From the NCBI GenBank assembly GCA_026387175.1, contig JAPLME010000012.1, positions 203,429 to 245,877 on the forward strand: DNA of 42,449 nucleotides, read 5' to 3'. Shown here in pieces: positions 1 through 7,652 of the stretch. Each line of letters begins with the position of its first letter. Within the stretch, counting starts at the first letter, position 1. Below the pieces are notes generated by a model. The model searched no databases and had not been told where the DNA came from. It saw only the letters and a program-made list of their open reading frames with translations. The position numbers and the translations under genes are program-made. Origin of the DNA: Candidatus Omnitrophota bacterium (lineage in GTDB: Bacteria; Omnitrophota; Gorgyraeia; 2-01-FULL-45-10).

Positions 1-695
1 CGTACATATTTCCGTGCTTTGTATCTTTAGCGGTCATCACAGGCGTGCTGTTGGATGATTTTTTGAGCGGCAAGGTTTCAAATTCTATTGCTAAGGCCAC
101 CAGGTTCTCTTATTATAGCCTGATAGCTATAATGCTCCTTGGATGGGTGGGTGTCGCCATTTACGTAAAACTCGATTTTTTCTCAATAATAATGGCAGGC
201 GTGGTCATATCAGGCCTATTTCTCGCTTTCGGAGGCTTACTTTCATTAATAGCGTTTATAAATAAAAGGTTAATGCTGGCATTCGTGTTGATCGTTTATT
301 CCGTAGCGATATTCTTGAGCCCATTGAGCGCGTCGATCTTGCCCGAAGTGGAACGTTATGAGACAAGCAAAGAGGTGTCTGAGAAACTGTCGGCTGTCAT
401 GAAGCCCGGTGAGGAGCTCGGCGCGGCCAGCAATTATATGGCTGGCCTTGCCTTTTACACCGGGAAATTTCCGATCGACCTTGATCAGCATCATATACAG
501 ATAAGTTTTATGAATTCCGGGAAAAGGATATGGGCGGTGATGAAAGAGAAGAACCATAAACATCTTTATGATAAAGAAATTACAAAGGCATATGTTAAGC
601 CCTCGTATGTTGTATTCAATATAGGAAAGCGCGCCATTATAACCAATGAAGCGCCTGCCGATGGACGCTTTCTGGTGAAACGGGAGAGACTGTAA
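1..695 (+). CDS. C-terminal part of an ArnT/GT39-like membrane glycosyltransferase (5' end outside window)
   Basis: The reading frame is open at the left edge (first full codon at base 3), so the true start is missing. The visible part has at least three hydrophobic segments in its first ~100 residues and then a ~115-residue soluble tail. That tail carries a Y-T-G-K-F-P patch and an R-I-W-A-V-M-K stretch, as in the periplasmic domain of ArnT/PMT-like (GT39, GT-C fold) enzymes. These use polyprenyl-phosphate sugars as donors and modify lipid A or proteins on the periplasmic face. The stop overlaps the next start by one base (TAATG), so the gene is coupled to a GT2 sugar-phosphate transferase, as expected for donor synthesis plus transfer. 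The catalytic N-terminal loops cannot be checked. Family assignment is fairly sure; substrate is unknown. Confidence 0.72.
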   Translation, partial: YIFPCFVSLAVITGVLLDDFLSGKVSNSIAKATRFSYYSLIAIMLLGWVGVAIYVKLDFFSIIMAGVVISGLFLAFGGLLSLIAFINKRLMLAFVLIVYSVAIFLSPLSASILPEVERYETSKEVSEKLSAVMKPGEELGAASNYMAGLAFYTGKFPIDLDQHHIQISFMNSGKRIWAVMKEKNHKHLYDKEITKAYVKPSYVVFNIGKRAIITNEAPADGRFLVKRERL

Positions 696-1387
696 TGATA
701 GCGAAAAACGTCTCATTCGTATTCCCGATGTTCAACGAAGCCGACAATATCGAGTCCACTATACGTCGCGCTACGGAATTGGCCGCACAGATTTCAGGTG
801 ACTATGAGATCGTGGTCGCGGACGATGCTTCTACTGACGGAAGCGGGGATCTTATAGACCGGATAGCCGCAAAAGACCCGCATCTTAAACCTGTGCACCT
901 TAAAAATAACTCAAAATTCGGCGGAGCGCTTAATGCCGGCCTGATGGCTGCGCTGAAAGACGTGATCATATACACAGACTCGGACTTTCCCGCGAGAGAG
1001 GAAGATATAAAGAAGGCTATACAGATGCTTGATGAGGCCGATGTCGTTACCGCGTACAGTCTCGCGATAAAAGACTCAAGCCTGAAGCGTATTCTGATGT
1101 CGAAGGTTTATAATTTTCTGGTCCAGTCATTATTTGGCTTGCATTTGAAAGATATCAACTCGGGGTTAAAAATATATAAAAGGGAAGTCCTCCAGGGCCT
1201 TAATTTAAAGTCAAAGAGCCCGTTCATCGATGTCGAGATATTTGCCGAGGCCGTTAAGCGCGGATTCAAGATAAAGCAATATGGCCTCATCTTTGAACTT
1301 CGTACTAAGGGCTCATCCACGATATCCCGTATGAGCGTAGTGACGCGTACGTTCTGGGATATGTTTGCTTACAGATTTTGGCGGTAG
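695..1387 (+). CDS. GT2 family glycosyltransferase, polyprenyl-phosphate sugar synthase type
   Basis: A 230-residue GT-A enzyme that starts with the family signature F-V-F-P-M-F-N-E-A-D-N, followed by V-A-D-D-A-S-T-D-G-S and the metal-binding D-x-D in I-Y-T-D-S-D-F. The motif D-I-N-S-G-L-K-I-Y-K is typical of the DPM1/ArnC/GtrB group, which transfers a sugar from a nucleotide sugar to a polyprenyl phosphate at the inner membrane face. It lacks the C-terminal transmembrane pair of GtrB/ArnC, so it resembles the soluble DPM1 form. It overlaps the ArnT-like gene by one base and is followed nine bases later by a ChbG-type deacetylase. The three together suggest that a lipid-linked sugar is made, deacetylated and transferred. 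The sugar identity is not visible. Confidence 0.85.
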   Translation: MIAKNVSFVFPMFNEADNIESTIRRATELAAQISGDYEIVVADDASTDGSGDLIDRIAAKDPHLKPVHLKNNSKFGGALNAGLMAALKDVIIYTDSDFPAREEDIKKAIQMLDEADVVTAYSLAIKDSSLKRILMSKVYNFLVQSLFGLHLKDINSGLKIYKREVLQGLNLKSKSPFIDVEIFAEAVKRGFKIKQYGLIFELRTKGSSTISRMSVVTRTFWDMFAYRFWR

Positions 1388-1395
1388 GACCCAAT

Positions 1396-2253
1396 ATGAA
1401 ACAATTGATAGTGGCCGCGGATGATTTCGGGATCACGGAGAGCGTGAATGAAGGCATAGCGCGTTCCCATAAAGAGGGGATTGTCACTTCGCTGAATTTT
1501 CTGCCATCGGGCGAGGCATTCGATGACGCGCTTGCCCGGGCGAAGTCGATCGGCCTCAATGAAGCCGGCGCGCACCTTGCGCTAACCGAAACCATTTCGG
1601 TCACGGAGGCTTCCAAAATACCATCCTTAGTCGATGCCGAAGGCAGATTCTATAAAGGCCATACCCAGTTTTTACTGAAATTCATATCAGGATCGATAGA
1701 TCTCGACGAAGTCTATGTCGAATGGAGATCTCAACTGCAAAAAGTAAGCGCGACCGGCATCAGGATAACCAACTTGTCCAGCCACGAACATATACACATG
1801 CTGCCGAAACTTCTCGACATAATTATTAAACTCGCCAAAGAGTATGATATCCCCGCGATCAGATATCCGCACGCGGATCGTTCCAGCCGCCGGATGAGCG
1901 TAAATACCGTCTGTAAATCGCTGGCGCTTTTATATTTCGAAGGGAATATGTCCCAGGCCCTGAAGTCTTCCGGGATCACGGCACCGGAGCATTTTCTGGG
2001 ATTTCTCGATTCCGGGAATATTACCGAGGAGGTGCTGCTCGATATCATAGCTAATCTTGAAGACCGGACCACAGAGCTTGTGTGCCATCCTGGATTTCTG
2101 GGGCCGGAGGTGCTGGATAGATACAAATTCCACAAAAATTCCGAAGCCGAACTTTACGCGCTGACGAGCCTCCGCGTAAAGAAATCAGCCGCCGATAAAG
2201 GGGTAGGCCTTGTGAGCTATGCCGAATTTCTTTCCAAAAATAAAAATCGATAA
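1396..2253 (+). CDS. ChbG/HpnK/NaxD (YdjC-like) family sugar deacetylase
   Basis: A 285-residue protein. The ATG at 1396 is chosen over the upstream TTG at 1378 because the family consensus begins directly with L-I-V-A-A-D-D-F-G, and because a GGTAGGA ribosome site lies just upstream. Metal-site motifs are present: D9-D10, H60 in A-H-L-A-L-T, and H130/H132/H134 in S-S-H-E-H-I-H-M, plus the conserved late E-L-V-C-H-P-G-F. ChbG-fold enzymes remove N-acetyl groups from sugars. In Francisella and Bordetella the family member NaxD deacetylates undecaprenyl-phosphate-linked amino sugar before an ArnT-like enzyme transfers it to lipid A, and HpnK is a hopanoid-linked member. The neighbours favour a NaxD-like role, which is inference from context. 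Confidence 0.87.
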   Translation: MKQLIVAADDFGITESVNEGIARSHKEGIVTSLNFLPSGEAFDDALARAKSIGLNEAGAHLALTETISVTEASKIPSLVDAEGRFYKGHTQFLLKFISGSIDLDEVYVEWRSQLQKVSATGIRITNLSSHEHIHMLPKLLDIIIKLAKEYDIPAIRYPHADRSSRRMSVNTVCKSLALLYFEGNMSQALKSSGITAPEHFLGFLDSGNITEEVLLDIIANLEDRTTELVCHPGFLGPEVLDRYKFHKNSEAELYALTSLRVKKSAADKGVGLVSYAEFLSKNKNR

Positions 2254-4045
2254 CAGCGTAAAAGCGGCGCTCTTCTTATTTATCTTCACCCTCATAATAT
2301 ATTCCAATTCTTTGGGTGGGGAATTCGTATACGATGACGATTATTTCATCGTGAAGAATGTGCATATACGCAGCCTCGAGAATATCCCGTCGTTTTTTGT
2401 AAATCCGTCGACGGTGGCGTTCGCGGAGCTCGCCCAGGACGTCTACAGGCCGTTGACCACCATATCGTATGCGTTCGATTACCGCCTCTGGGGGCTCGAT
2501 ACGTTCGGGTATCATCTGGAGAGCGTTCTCTTACACGCGTTAAACGCCATATTGCTCTTCATCCTTTTGCAGCTCATCTTCGGAAATGCATCAATAGCGT
2601 TCCTGTCGAGCCTCTTATTCGTGTGCCATCCGGTGCAGACAGAGGCGGTCGCCTGGATATCGGGTCGCTCCAGCGTGCTCTTCCTTTTTTTCTATCTCGC
2701 GTCTTTCATATGTTATCTGCTCTTTATGAAGAAAGAGAAAAAGGCATATCTTGCGCTTTCTCTGATATTTTTTCTAGGATCGTTATTTTCGAAAGAGATG
2801 GCCATCAGTCTGCCGCTCCTGCTTGTATTGTATGATATTCATTTCGCGCCGGGGGAAAGCCTTAAGAAAAGGGCGCTGAAGCTGGCGCCATATTTTACAC
2901 TCACAGTATTCTTTATAGCGGTCAGATTCATAGTAATAAACAGGGTGAGCCAGTGTGGATGGTGGGGCGGCAGTTCCTATCACACGTTTCTTACTATGCT
3001 GGTCGTGCTTGGCGAGTATGTGAAACTTATGATAGCGCCTGTAAAACTTTGCGCCTTTTACATGACAACGGTTTATACATCCATAGCGTCAGCCAAGGTC
3101 CTTTTATCGGTGGCGGCCATCGTAACGCTGATAGCATCGCTTCCGTTCATCTTCAGGCGCTCGCGCGGGATCTCATTTGCCATAGCTTTTTTCTTTCTGG
3201 CGCTTTTACCCGTTTCGAATATAGTGCCGTTAAGGGCCCTTATGGCCGAGAGATTCTTATATCTTCCGTCGATAGGATTCTGCGTTCTTGTTTCAATTCT
3301 TTTGGAGAAGATCGCAAGGATGGAATATAACGTTATCAAACTGAATCTCAGGAGACTGGCTATAGTCATAGCCTCTATGCTGGTACTGTTATATTCTGCC
3401 CGGACCATGATGAGAAACGAAGATTGGAAGAGCCAGATCACCATAACGAACTCGATATTAAAAATAGACCCGCTCAATCAATGGGCGCTGACGACGCTCG
3501 GAGCGGCATATTCGGATCTGGGGCAATACGAGAAGGCAATAAAGCCTCTCGTTAAAGCCATAATATTGTCGGAGAATTATTTTGCGCCGAGGAATATCCT
3601 GGGATTCTGTTATCTCCAGCTTGGCCGATATGATGAAGCCATAAAGATGCTCACAGACGCCCTGGAGATCAAGCCTGATAACCTCGAGGCCTTGAGCTCT
3701 ATCGGGGTAGCGTATGCCCAGACCAAGAGATACGCCGAAGCGATACAACAGTTCGAGCGCGCTATAAAGGCTGACCCGTCGTTTGTAGACGGTTATATGA
3801 ATCTCGGGACAACGTATGATCAGATGGGACAGAGTGAGAAGGCGATACAGGCCTACCAGCAGGCCGCGGATAGCACTAGATCGGCCCAGTCTATAGCCAT
3901 CGCGTATGTGCGTATCGGCGATGTCTACAGGAGGCTAAGGGATCTCGAAAAGGCCAAGGCTTATTATAATAAGGCCATGGCATTATTCAGTCCCGGGATG
4001 GTAGAGCTTAAGAAATTAATCATAGGTCGGTTAACCTCCGGTTAG
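2219..4045 (+). CDS. TMTC-like GT-C membrane glycosyltransferase with C-terminal TPR repeats
   Basis: A 608-residue protein with about ten hydrophobic segments in residues 15-390, followed by about five tetratricopeptide repeats (roughly 420-590). The first extracytoplasmic loop has F-V-Y-D-D-D-Y-F-I, the acidic pair typical of GT-C enzymes. Another loop has H-P-V-Q-T-E-A-V-A-W-I-S-G-R, a hallmark of the TMTC/DUF1736 group; eukaryotic TMTC1-4 are protein O-mannosyltransferases with the same membrane-then-TPR order. It overlaps the deacetylase by 35 bases in another frame, so translation is probably coupled. It likely transfers a polyprenyl-linked sugar to a protein or glycan outside the inner membrane, with the TPRs for substrate binding. 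Donor and acceptor are unknown. Confidence 0.83.
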   Translation: MPNFFPKIKIDNSVKAALFLFIFTLIIYSNSLGGEFVYDDDYFIVKNVHIRSLENIPSFFVNPSTVAFAELAQDVYRPLTTISYAFDYRLWGLDTFGYHLESVLLHALNAILLFILLQLIFGNASIAFLSSLLFVCHPVQTEAVAWISGRSSVLFLFFYLASFICYLLFMKKEKKAYLALSLIFFLGSLFSKEMAISLPLLLVLYDIHFAPGESLKKRALKLAPYFTLTVFFIAVRFIVINRVSQCGWWGGSSYHTFLTMLVVLGEYVKLMIAPVKLCAFYMTTVYTSIASAKVLLSVAAIVTLIASLPFIFRRSRGISFAIAFFFLALLPVSNIVPLRALMAERFLYLPSIGFCVLVSILLEKIARMEYNVIKLNLRRLAIVIASMLVLLYSARTMMRNEDWKSQITITNSILKIDPLNQWALTTLGAAYSDLGQYEKAIKPLVKAIILSENYFAPRNILGFCYLQLGRYDEAIKMLTDALEIKPDNLEALSSIGVAYAQTKRYAEAIQQFERAIKADPSFVDGYMNLGTTYDQMGQSEKAIQAYQQAADSTRSAQSIAIAYVRIGDVYRRLRDLEKAKAYYNKAMALFSPGMVELKKLIIGRLTSG

Positions 4046-4071
4046 AGTATAAAATAGTTACATATTTTGAC

Positions 4072-4100
4072 TGGATTTCCGTAGATAATTAGTGTATACT
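4072..4100 (+). promoter_or_regulatory. weak candidate promoter for the gene at 4205
   Basis: A TATACT -10 box lies at 4095-4100 in the AT-rich gap after the TMTC-like gene. The hexamer 17 bases upstream, TGGATT, is poor. A better-looking TTGACT at 4067 is 22 bases away, which is too far. No terminator with a T-run is seen between 4046 and 4204, so read-through from upstream remains possible. Confidence 0.3.
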
Positions 4101-4204
4101 CATAGTAAAGGTAGTGTTTGGCTATAGCTGCATATTTTGTAAGGTGAATTTTTTTTGGTTATATTTTAAGTTATTTTCAAAACTCTGACAAATGTGGATG
4201 CCGT

Positions 4205-5356
4205 ATGAAAATATCAAGATTGTTTCTAATCGTACCCATTATAATTGTCCTCCCTTCATGCTCGTTTGCTGAAGATTCGACGGCCAAGAAGGGGGAATTG
4301 TCCGTATATGGTGAGACAGGGCATGTAATTCCATTTATGGGCAATCAAAATACGGGCGCAACGCAATCCGAAGTCGACAAGAAGAATGATCTGGATAGTT
4401 CAAAGACGAAAGCACCGGATGTACAGGTTTGCGAGAATAAGCCGGGCACTATTCCGAACGGGATAAAAAAAGTATCATATGATGAACATGGAAAGATAAC
4501 TGAATTGACAATGGATGATGGCACCATAGTAGCTTACAAATATTCCAGCGATAAAGAGCTTACTCTAGAGTCCAAGCAGGACGGTGTCGCGGTAAAATTC
4601 AAGAATACCTCCACCGCGGGCACAAAAGATGGTCAAGGCTCCGAATCGACCGCCAATGTGAGCTCCGCTTCCGGGAATGCCAATATCGCCGGCAGCGCGG
4701 ACAGTGGAGAGGGTAAAGGCGGGATCATAGTAGAGGTCTATGCAAAGGAGCCTTCTGTTGCCGAAAGTTTCGGCAGGCCGGGTAATAGAAAGACCGACAT
4801 GCTGGAACCCGCATTTCAGGTAGGATGCCCCGATACCACCGTACCGATTGCTAAACTCGCCGCAACACCGATGAAGTTTGATTTTAAGGAGATAAAGAAA
4901 GCCATCGAGAAGACTTCCAAGATAAGAGCCCAGGCGCTAAAAGACTACAAGCATAATACATCCAATTACTATGACGCGATGGATGCCGCTATCAAAAATA
5001 ATATCGATGCCCTGGAGAAAGAAAATATTGGCCTTAACGGACTTGAAGGCCGCGTTCCTGCCGCGAATAGACAGGACGCCGTAGAAATGACCGTGAATAA
5101 TATGTACGCCTATATCAGAAACGGCGGTGCCGATAGATCTATAAAAGATATAATGTCTCTTGAGGGAGAGCTCAGAAGCAAGATCGTAAATCCCGGCAGG
5201 AAAGTGTATGAAGGCAGGTTAATAGAGGCAACCGAGTACACGAACGATATGATAGAGAAGCTGGTAAAATCGCAACTGGCCCTTTATTTGAAGATCAAAA
5301 AAGATAAGATAGATGTCATAATCAATCTTCAAAAAACCCCGAAACCGAATAAGTAG
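4205..5356 (+). CDS. secreted protein of unknown function, possible lipoprotein
   Basis: Not recognised as a known family. The 383-residue product starts with a Sec signal (M-K-I-S-R-L-F then a hydrophobic core). The end of the signal reads L-P-S-C-S-F-A-E-D, allowing either a lipobox-like cysteine or signal peptidase I cleavage after S-F-A; Pro before the Ser-Cys makes the lipobox atypical. Residues ~75-115 form Y-D-E-H-G-K-I-T-E-L-like strands, reminiscent of YD-type beta repeats. A Ser/Thr/Gly-rich linker follows (~130-165), and the C-terminal half (~220-380) is strongly helical and charged. It ends just before the promoter of the ECF sigma gene, so it is probably a separate transcript. 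Several large secreted proteins in this window share short Y-D-x-x-G-x-L units, which hints at a common surface theme but no function. Confidence 0.7.
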   Translation: MKISRLFLIVPIIIVLPSCSFAEDSTAKKGELSVYGETGHVIPFMGNQNTGATQSEVDKKNDLDSSKTKAPDVQVCENKPGTIPNGIKKVSYDEHGKITELTMDDGTIVAYKYSSDKELTLESKQDGVAVKFKNTSTAGTKDGQGSESTANVSSASGNANIAGSADSGEGKGGIIVEVYAKEPSVAESFGRPGNRKTDMLEPAFQVGCPDTTVPIAKLAATPMKFDFKEIKKAIEKTSKIRAQALKDYKHNTSNYYDAMDAAIKNNIDALEKENIGLNGLEGRVPAANRQDAVEMTVNNMYAYIRNGGADRSIKDIMSLEGELRSKIVNPGRKVYEGRLIEATEYTNDMIEKLVKSQLALYLKIKKDKIDVIINLQKTPKPNK

Positions 5357-5357
5357 G

Positions 5358-5386
5358 TTGAAGCCCCCCAATTCCTCTGATATAAT
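5358..5386 (+). promoter_or_regulatory. sigma-70-type promoter for the ECF sigma/FecR operon
   Basis: TTGAAG at 5358-5363, a 17-base spacer and a perfect TATAAT at 5381-5386 preceded by TGA (extended -10). The -35 box begins one base after the stop of the upstream gene. The predicted start near 5393 gives a ~69-base leader. It is a housekeeping-type promoter; no ECF-type autoregulatory GAAC/TC pair was noticed. Confidence 0.72.
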
Positions 5387-5461
5387 CAAGCAGTAGTCTC
5401 ATGAAATATGTAAAAATATGCCCATTTTCCGTGTATTACTAAAGGGAGTATAGGCGTCCGG

Positions 5462-6073
5462 ATGTCTTCTGAGCAGCTGTCTGATGAAATATTGGTGCAA
5501 AAGGCCAGAGAAGGCGATACTAAAGCTTTCGAAGAGCTTTTCGACAGATATAAAAAACAGCTATTGAATTTTATTTATAGGCTCATAGGTAACAGGGAAA
5601 CGGCCGAGGAAGTGACTCAGGAAGTATTTATTAAAGTTTATAATAAGCTGGAGATATTTGACCCAAGTAAGAAGTTTGTGTCATGGATATATACGATAGC
5701 GCGGAATCTCGCGAAAAACGCGCTCAGAGATAAAAAATATTTCTCCGCTAGATCTCTGGAAGAAACGGTGGTCCCTGGAGATGAAACCATGCATCTGAAG
5801 GATGTGATAGCAGATTCCAGTGCCGGCCCTGACCAGATCATTGAAGACGATGAGCTGGCGGAAGACGCGCAGCGGGTTCTGGATTCGATGCCGATCAAAT
5901 ATAGAGAGGTAATAGCGCTATGCAGCGTGCAGGGGCTTACTTATAAAGAGGCTGCGGTAGTGCTCGGTTGCAGTATCGCAAGCATTTCGGTAAGGCTCGA
6001 AGAGGCAAAATTGCTATTCATGAAGAAATTGGGCATAGATATGCCAGGGCGCAAGGAAAGCGATTCGCTATGA
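5462..6073 (+). CDS. ECF-type RNA polymerase sigma factor
   Basis: 203 residues, the usual ECF length. Sigma region 2 spans about 8-95, with A-F-E-E-L-F-D-R-Y, the core-binding T-A-E-E-V-T-Q-E-V-F-I-K-V-Y and the W-I-Y-T-I-A-R-N-L promoter-melting segment. Region 4 (about 135-195) ends in a helix-turn-helix, G-L-T-Y-K-E-A-A-V-V-L-G-C-S. It redirects RNA polymerase to a private promoter set. The stop codon overlaps the ATG of a FecR-domain membrane protein (ATGA), the arrangement of a sigma factor with its membrane regulator. No TonB-dependent receptor follows, unlike classical FecI/FecR systems. The signal and regulon are unknown; the secreted repeat protein downstream is a candidate target. 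Confidence 0.93.
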   Translation: MSSEQLSDEILVQKAREGDTKAFEELFDRYKKQLLNFIYRLIGNRETAEEVTQEVFIKVYNKLEIFDPSKKFVSWIYTIARNLAKNALRDKKYFSARSLEETVVPGDETMHLKDVIADSSAGPDQIIEDDELAEDAQRVLDSMPIKYREVIALCSVQGLTYKEAAVVLGCSIASISVRLEEAKLLFMKKLGIDMPGRKESDSL

Positions 6074-7431
6074 AGAACTCTGATCAGGACAGATTCAATA
6101 TCGTAATGGCTCATCTTAAACCTATTGAGCCATCCAGCGGCTTCGATTTTGAATTCCGCAGAAGGCTTGCGGAGGCGGTTGCCAAAAAGTACAGCGAGAC
6201 GCCGTTCGAATCATTTACCAGGCGTGTTGCCGGTGCTCTAGAGGGGCTTAAAGAGGCCCTGCTGCCGAGGACGCCGGTCATGGTAAGGGCCATGGCTGCC
6301 TTCCTATTCTTCATGTCGGCTGGTTTTTATGTCTATTCGACACAGCCCGCGCTACCGATCGTTATGGATGTAGGGGGCGTCGTTATAGTGCATCGCGCTG
6401 GTGAGTCTGTCGCCAGGCCGGTCACTCCATTGCAGGAGCTTAAGGAGGGTGATGTTATAACCGCGCAAGGCGCGTCGCAGCTCGACATAAATATGATGAA
6501 TAAATATACCGTGCGTGTGAAGCCGGGAACCACTTTTAGGATAGCGAAGCTCGCTCTGCGGTTTGGAAACGGCACGGTCGATATAAGGCTGGCCGATGGC
6601 AATATGCTTGTCGACATAGAAAAGGGTTTTAAAGGTTCGAAATTCATTATAACGACCGACGCCGGCACCGCTAGGGCGCTAGGCACAAAATTTAGCGTAA
6701 GCTCAACCAATAATAAAAAACAGATTATGAATGTGGATGTGCTTGAAGGTAATGTGGAGGTTAATAGCAGCTACAGGCCGTCGAAGACGCTGATCGCCAG
6801 GCAGACTGTGATAGTTGGCCCAGGGCAGAAGACGGAGGTAACGGCGGGAGATCTGCCTGAGCCTCCGCAAAGGCTGATAGAGGAGGAGTGGAGAAAGCTC
6901 GAGGAATTGTATCAGATAGGCAGAAAGCCGAAGGTCCTGCTCCTGCTGAAGAATACCCCCGACCGAGTGAAACAGCTTTTAGCTCCGTGCCCAATATATA
7001 TATCAGATGAAAAGCCGAGAGAGCTTCCCGTTGAACTTGAGGATGCCGTAATGAAGACGCGCGAAGCCATCGATACTGGGGATGCCTCAAAGCACATAGA
7101 AAGCATAAAAATTCTTGAGGGGATGGTGGCTAGATACCCTCGCGCAAAATATAACCCGCAACTCCTATTATATATAGGAAGTTATTATGAGTATATAGAT
7201 CATCACCAGGATGCTATGCGTGTGTTCCGGGAGGTTACAAAGCGTTACCCCGAATCTCAGTTCGCTGGGATGGCTCAATGTGCGATAGGTATCATATATG
7301 AGGAGAAGCTGAACGACCCGGCAATGGCAGAGGGTGCTTTTAAGTTGGTTCTTAGCAAATATCCAAATAGTTTAGAAGCTATATGGGTGGAGGAAAAATT
7401 AGGCATCAAAAAAGTTAGAAATATGATTTAA
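6070..7431 (+). CDS. FecR-domain transmembrane (anti-)sigma regulator with TPR tail
   Basis: A 453-residue protein starting at the ATG that overlaps the sigma stop; a longer frame from a TTG at 5968 has no support. Residues 1-68 are charged and probably cytoplasmic, the anti-sigma part. One transmembrane helix lies at ~70-88. A FecR domain spans about 97-245, recognisable from G-V-V-I-V-H-R-A-G, L-K-E-G-D-V-I-T-A, the F-K-G-S-K-F-I-I-T-T-D-A-G-T-A core and G-T-K-F-S-V. The remainder ends in two or three TPR-like helical pairs (about 360-445) like those of outer-membrane assembly proteins. The layout fits an inner-membrane sensor that holds or activates the sigma factor in response to a periplasmic partner bound by the TPRs. 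Partner and direction of regulation are inference. Confidence 0.87.
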   Translation: MKNSDQDRFNIVMAHLKPIEPSSGFDFEFRRRLAEAVAKKYSETPFESFTRRVAGALEGLKEALLPRTPVMVRAMAAFLFFMSAGFYVYSTQPALPIVMDVGGVVIVHRAGESVARPVTPLQELKEGDVITAQGASQLDINMMNKYTVRVKPGTTFRIAKLALRFGNGTVDIRLADGNMLVDIEKGFKGSKFIITTDAGTARALGTKFSVSSTNNKKQIMNVDVLEGNVEVNSSYRPSKTLIARQTVIVGPGQKTEVTAGDLPEPPQRLIEEEWRKLEELYQIGRKPKVLLLLKNTPDRVKQLLAPCPIYISDEKPRELPVELEDAVMKTREAIDTGDASKHIESIKILEGMVARYPRAKYNPQLLLYIGSYYEYIDHHQDAMRVFREVTKRYPESQFAGMAQCAIGIIYEEKLNDPAMAEGAFKLVLSKYPNSLEAIWVEEKLGIKKVRNMI

Positions 7432-7477
7432 AATTATCTCGCATCTCCGTGTATATAGTAGTAACGAAAGGAACACG

Positions 7478-7651
7478 GTGAATGTGATGAAGATAAACGG
7501 CGAAAAGACATATTGCAGAAGAAGATGTATCCGTGAGCTTATCGCGAAGTTGGAAGCATTAAATATGCGCGCGAGGGCGATGACGGATATTTTTTTTGAG
7601 ATGAACTTAAAACCTTTAAAAAGCTGTTCACAAATCAAAGGAGGGAAATAA
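7478..7651 (+). CDS. possible 57-residue basic protein between FecR and the repeat protein
   Basis: Too short for most gene finders. It would start at GTG 7478, five bases after an AAGGA ribosome site; an in-frame ATG at 7487 is the alternative. It stops one base before the next ATG. The product is Arg/Lys-rich with three Cys (Y-C-R-R-R-C-I and K-S-C-S) and a predicted amphipathic helix, E-L-I-A-K-L-E-A-L-N-M-R-A-R. Its last codons contain the strong ribosome site of the next gene, so it could be a coupling peptide. No family is recognised, and it may be chance. Confidence 0.35.
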   Translation: MNVMKINGEKTYCRRRCIRELIAKLEALNMRARAMTDIFFEMNLKPLKSCSQIKGGK

Positions 7652-7652
7652 C

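Noticed and set aside
1108-1616. Minus-strand frames over the GT2 and deacetylase genes
   Set aside because: They lie opposite strongly supported genes with catalytic motifs and have no ribosome sites or recognisable domains.
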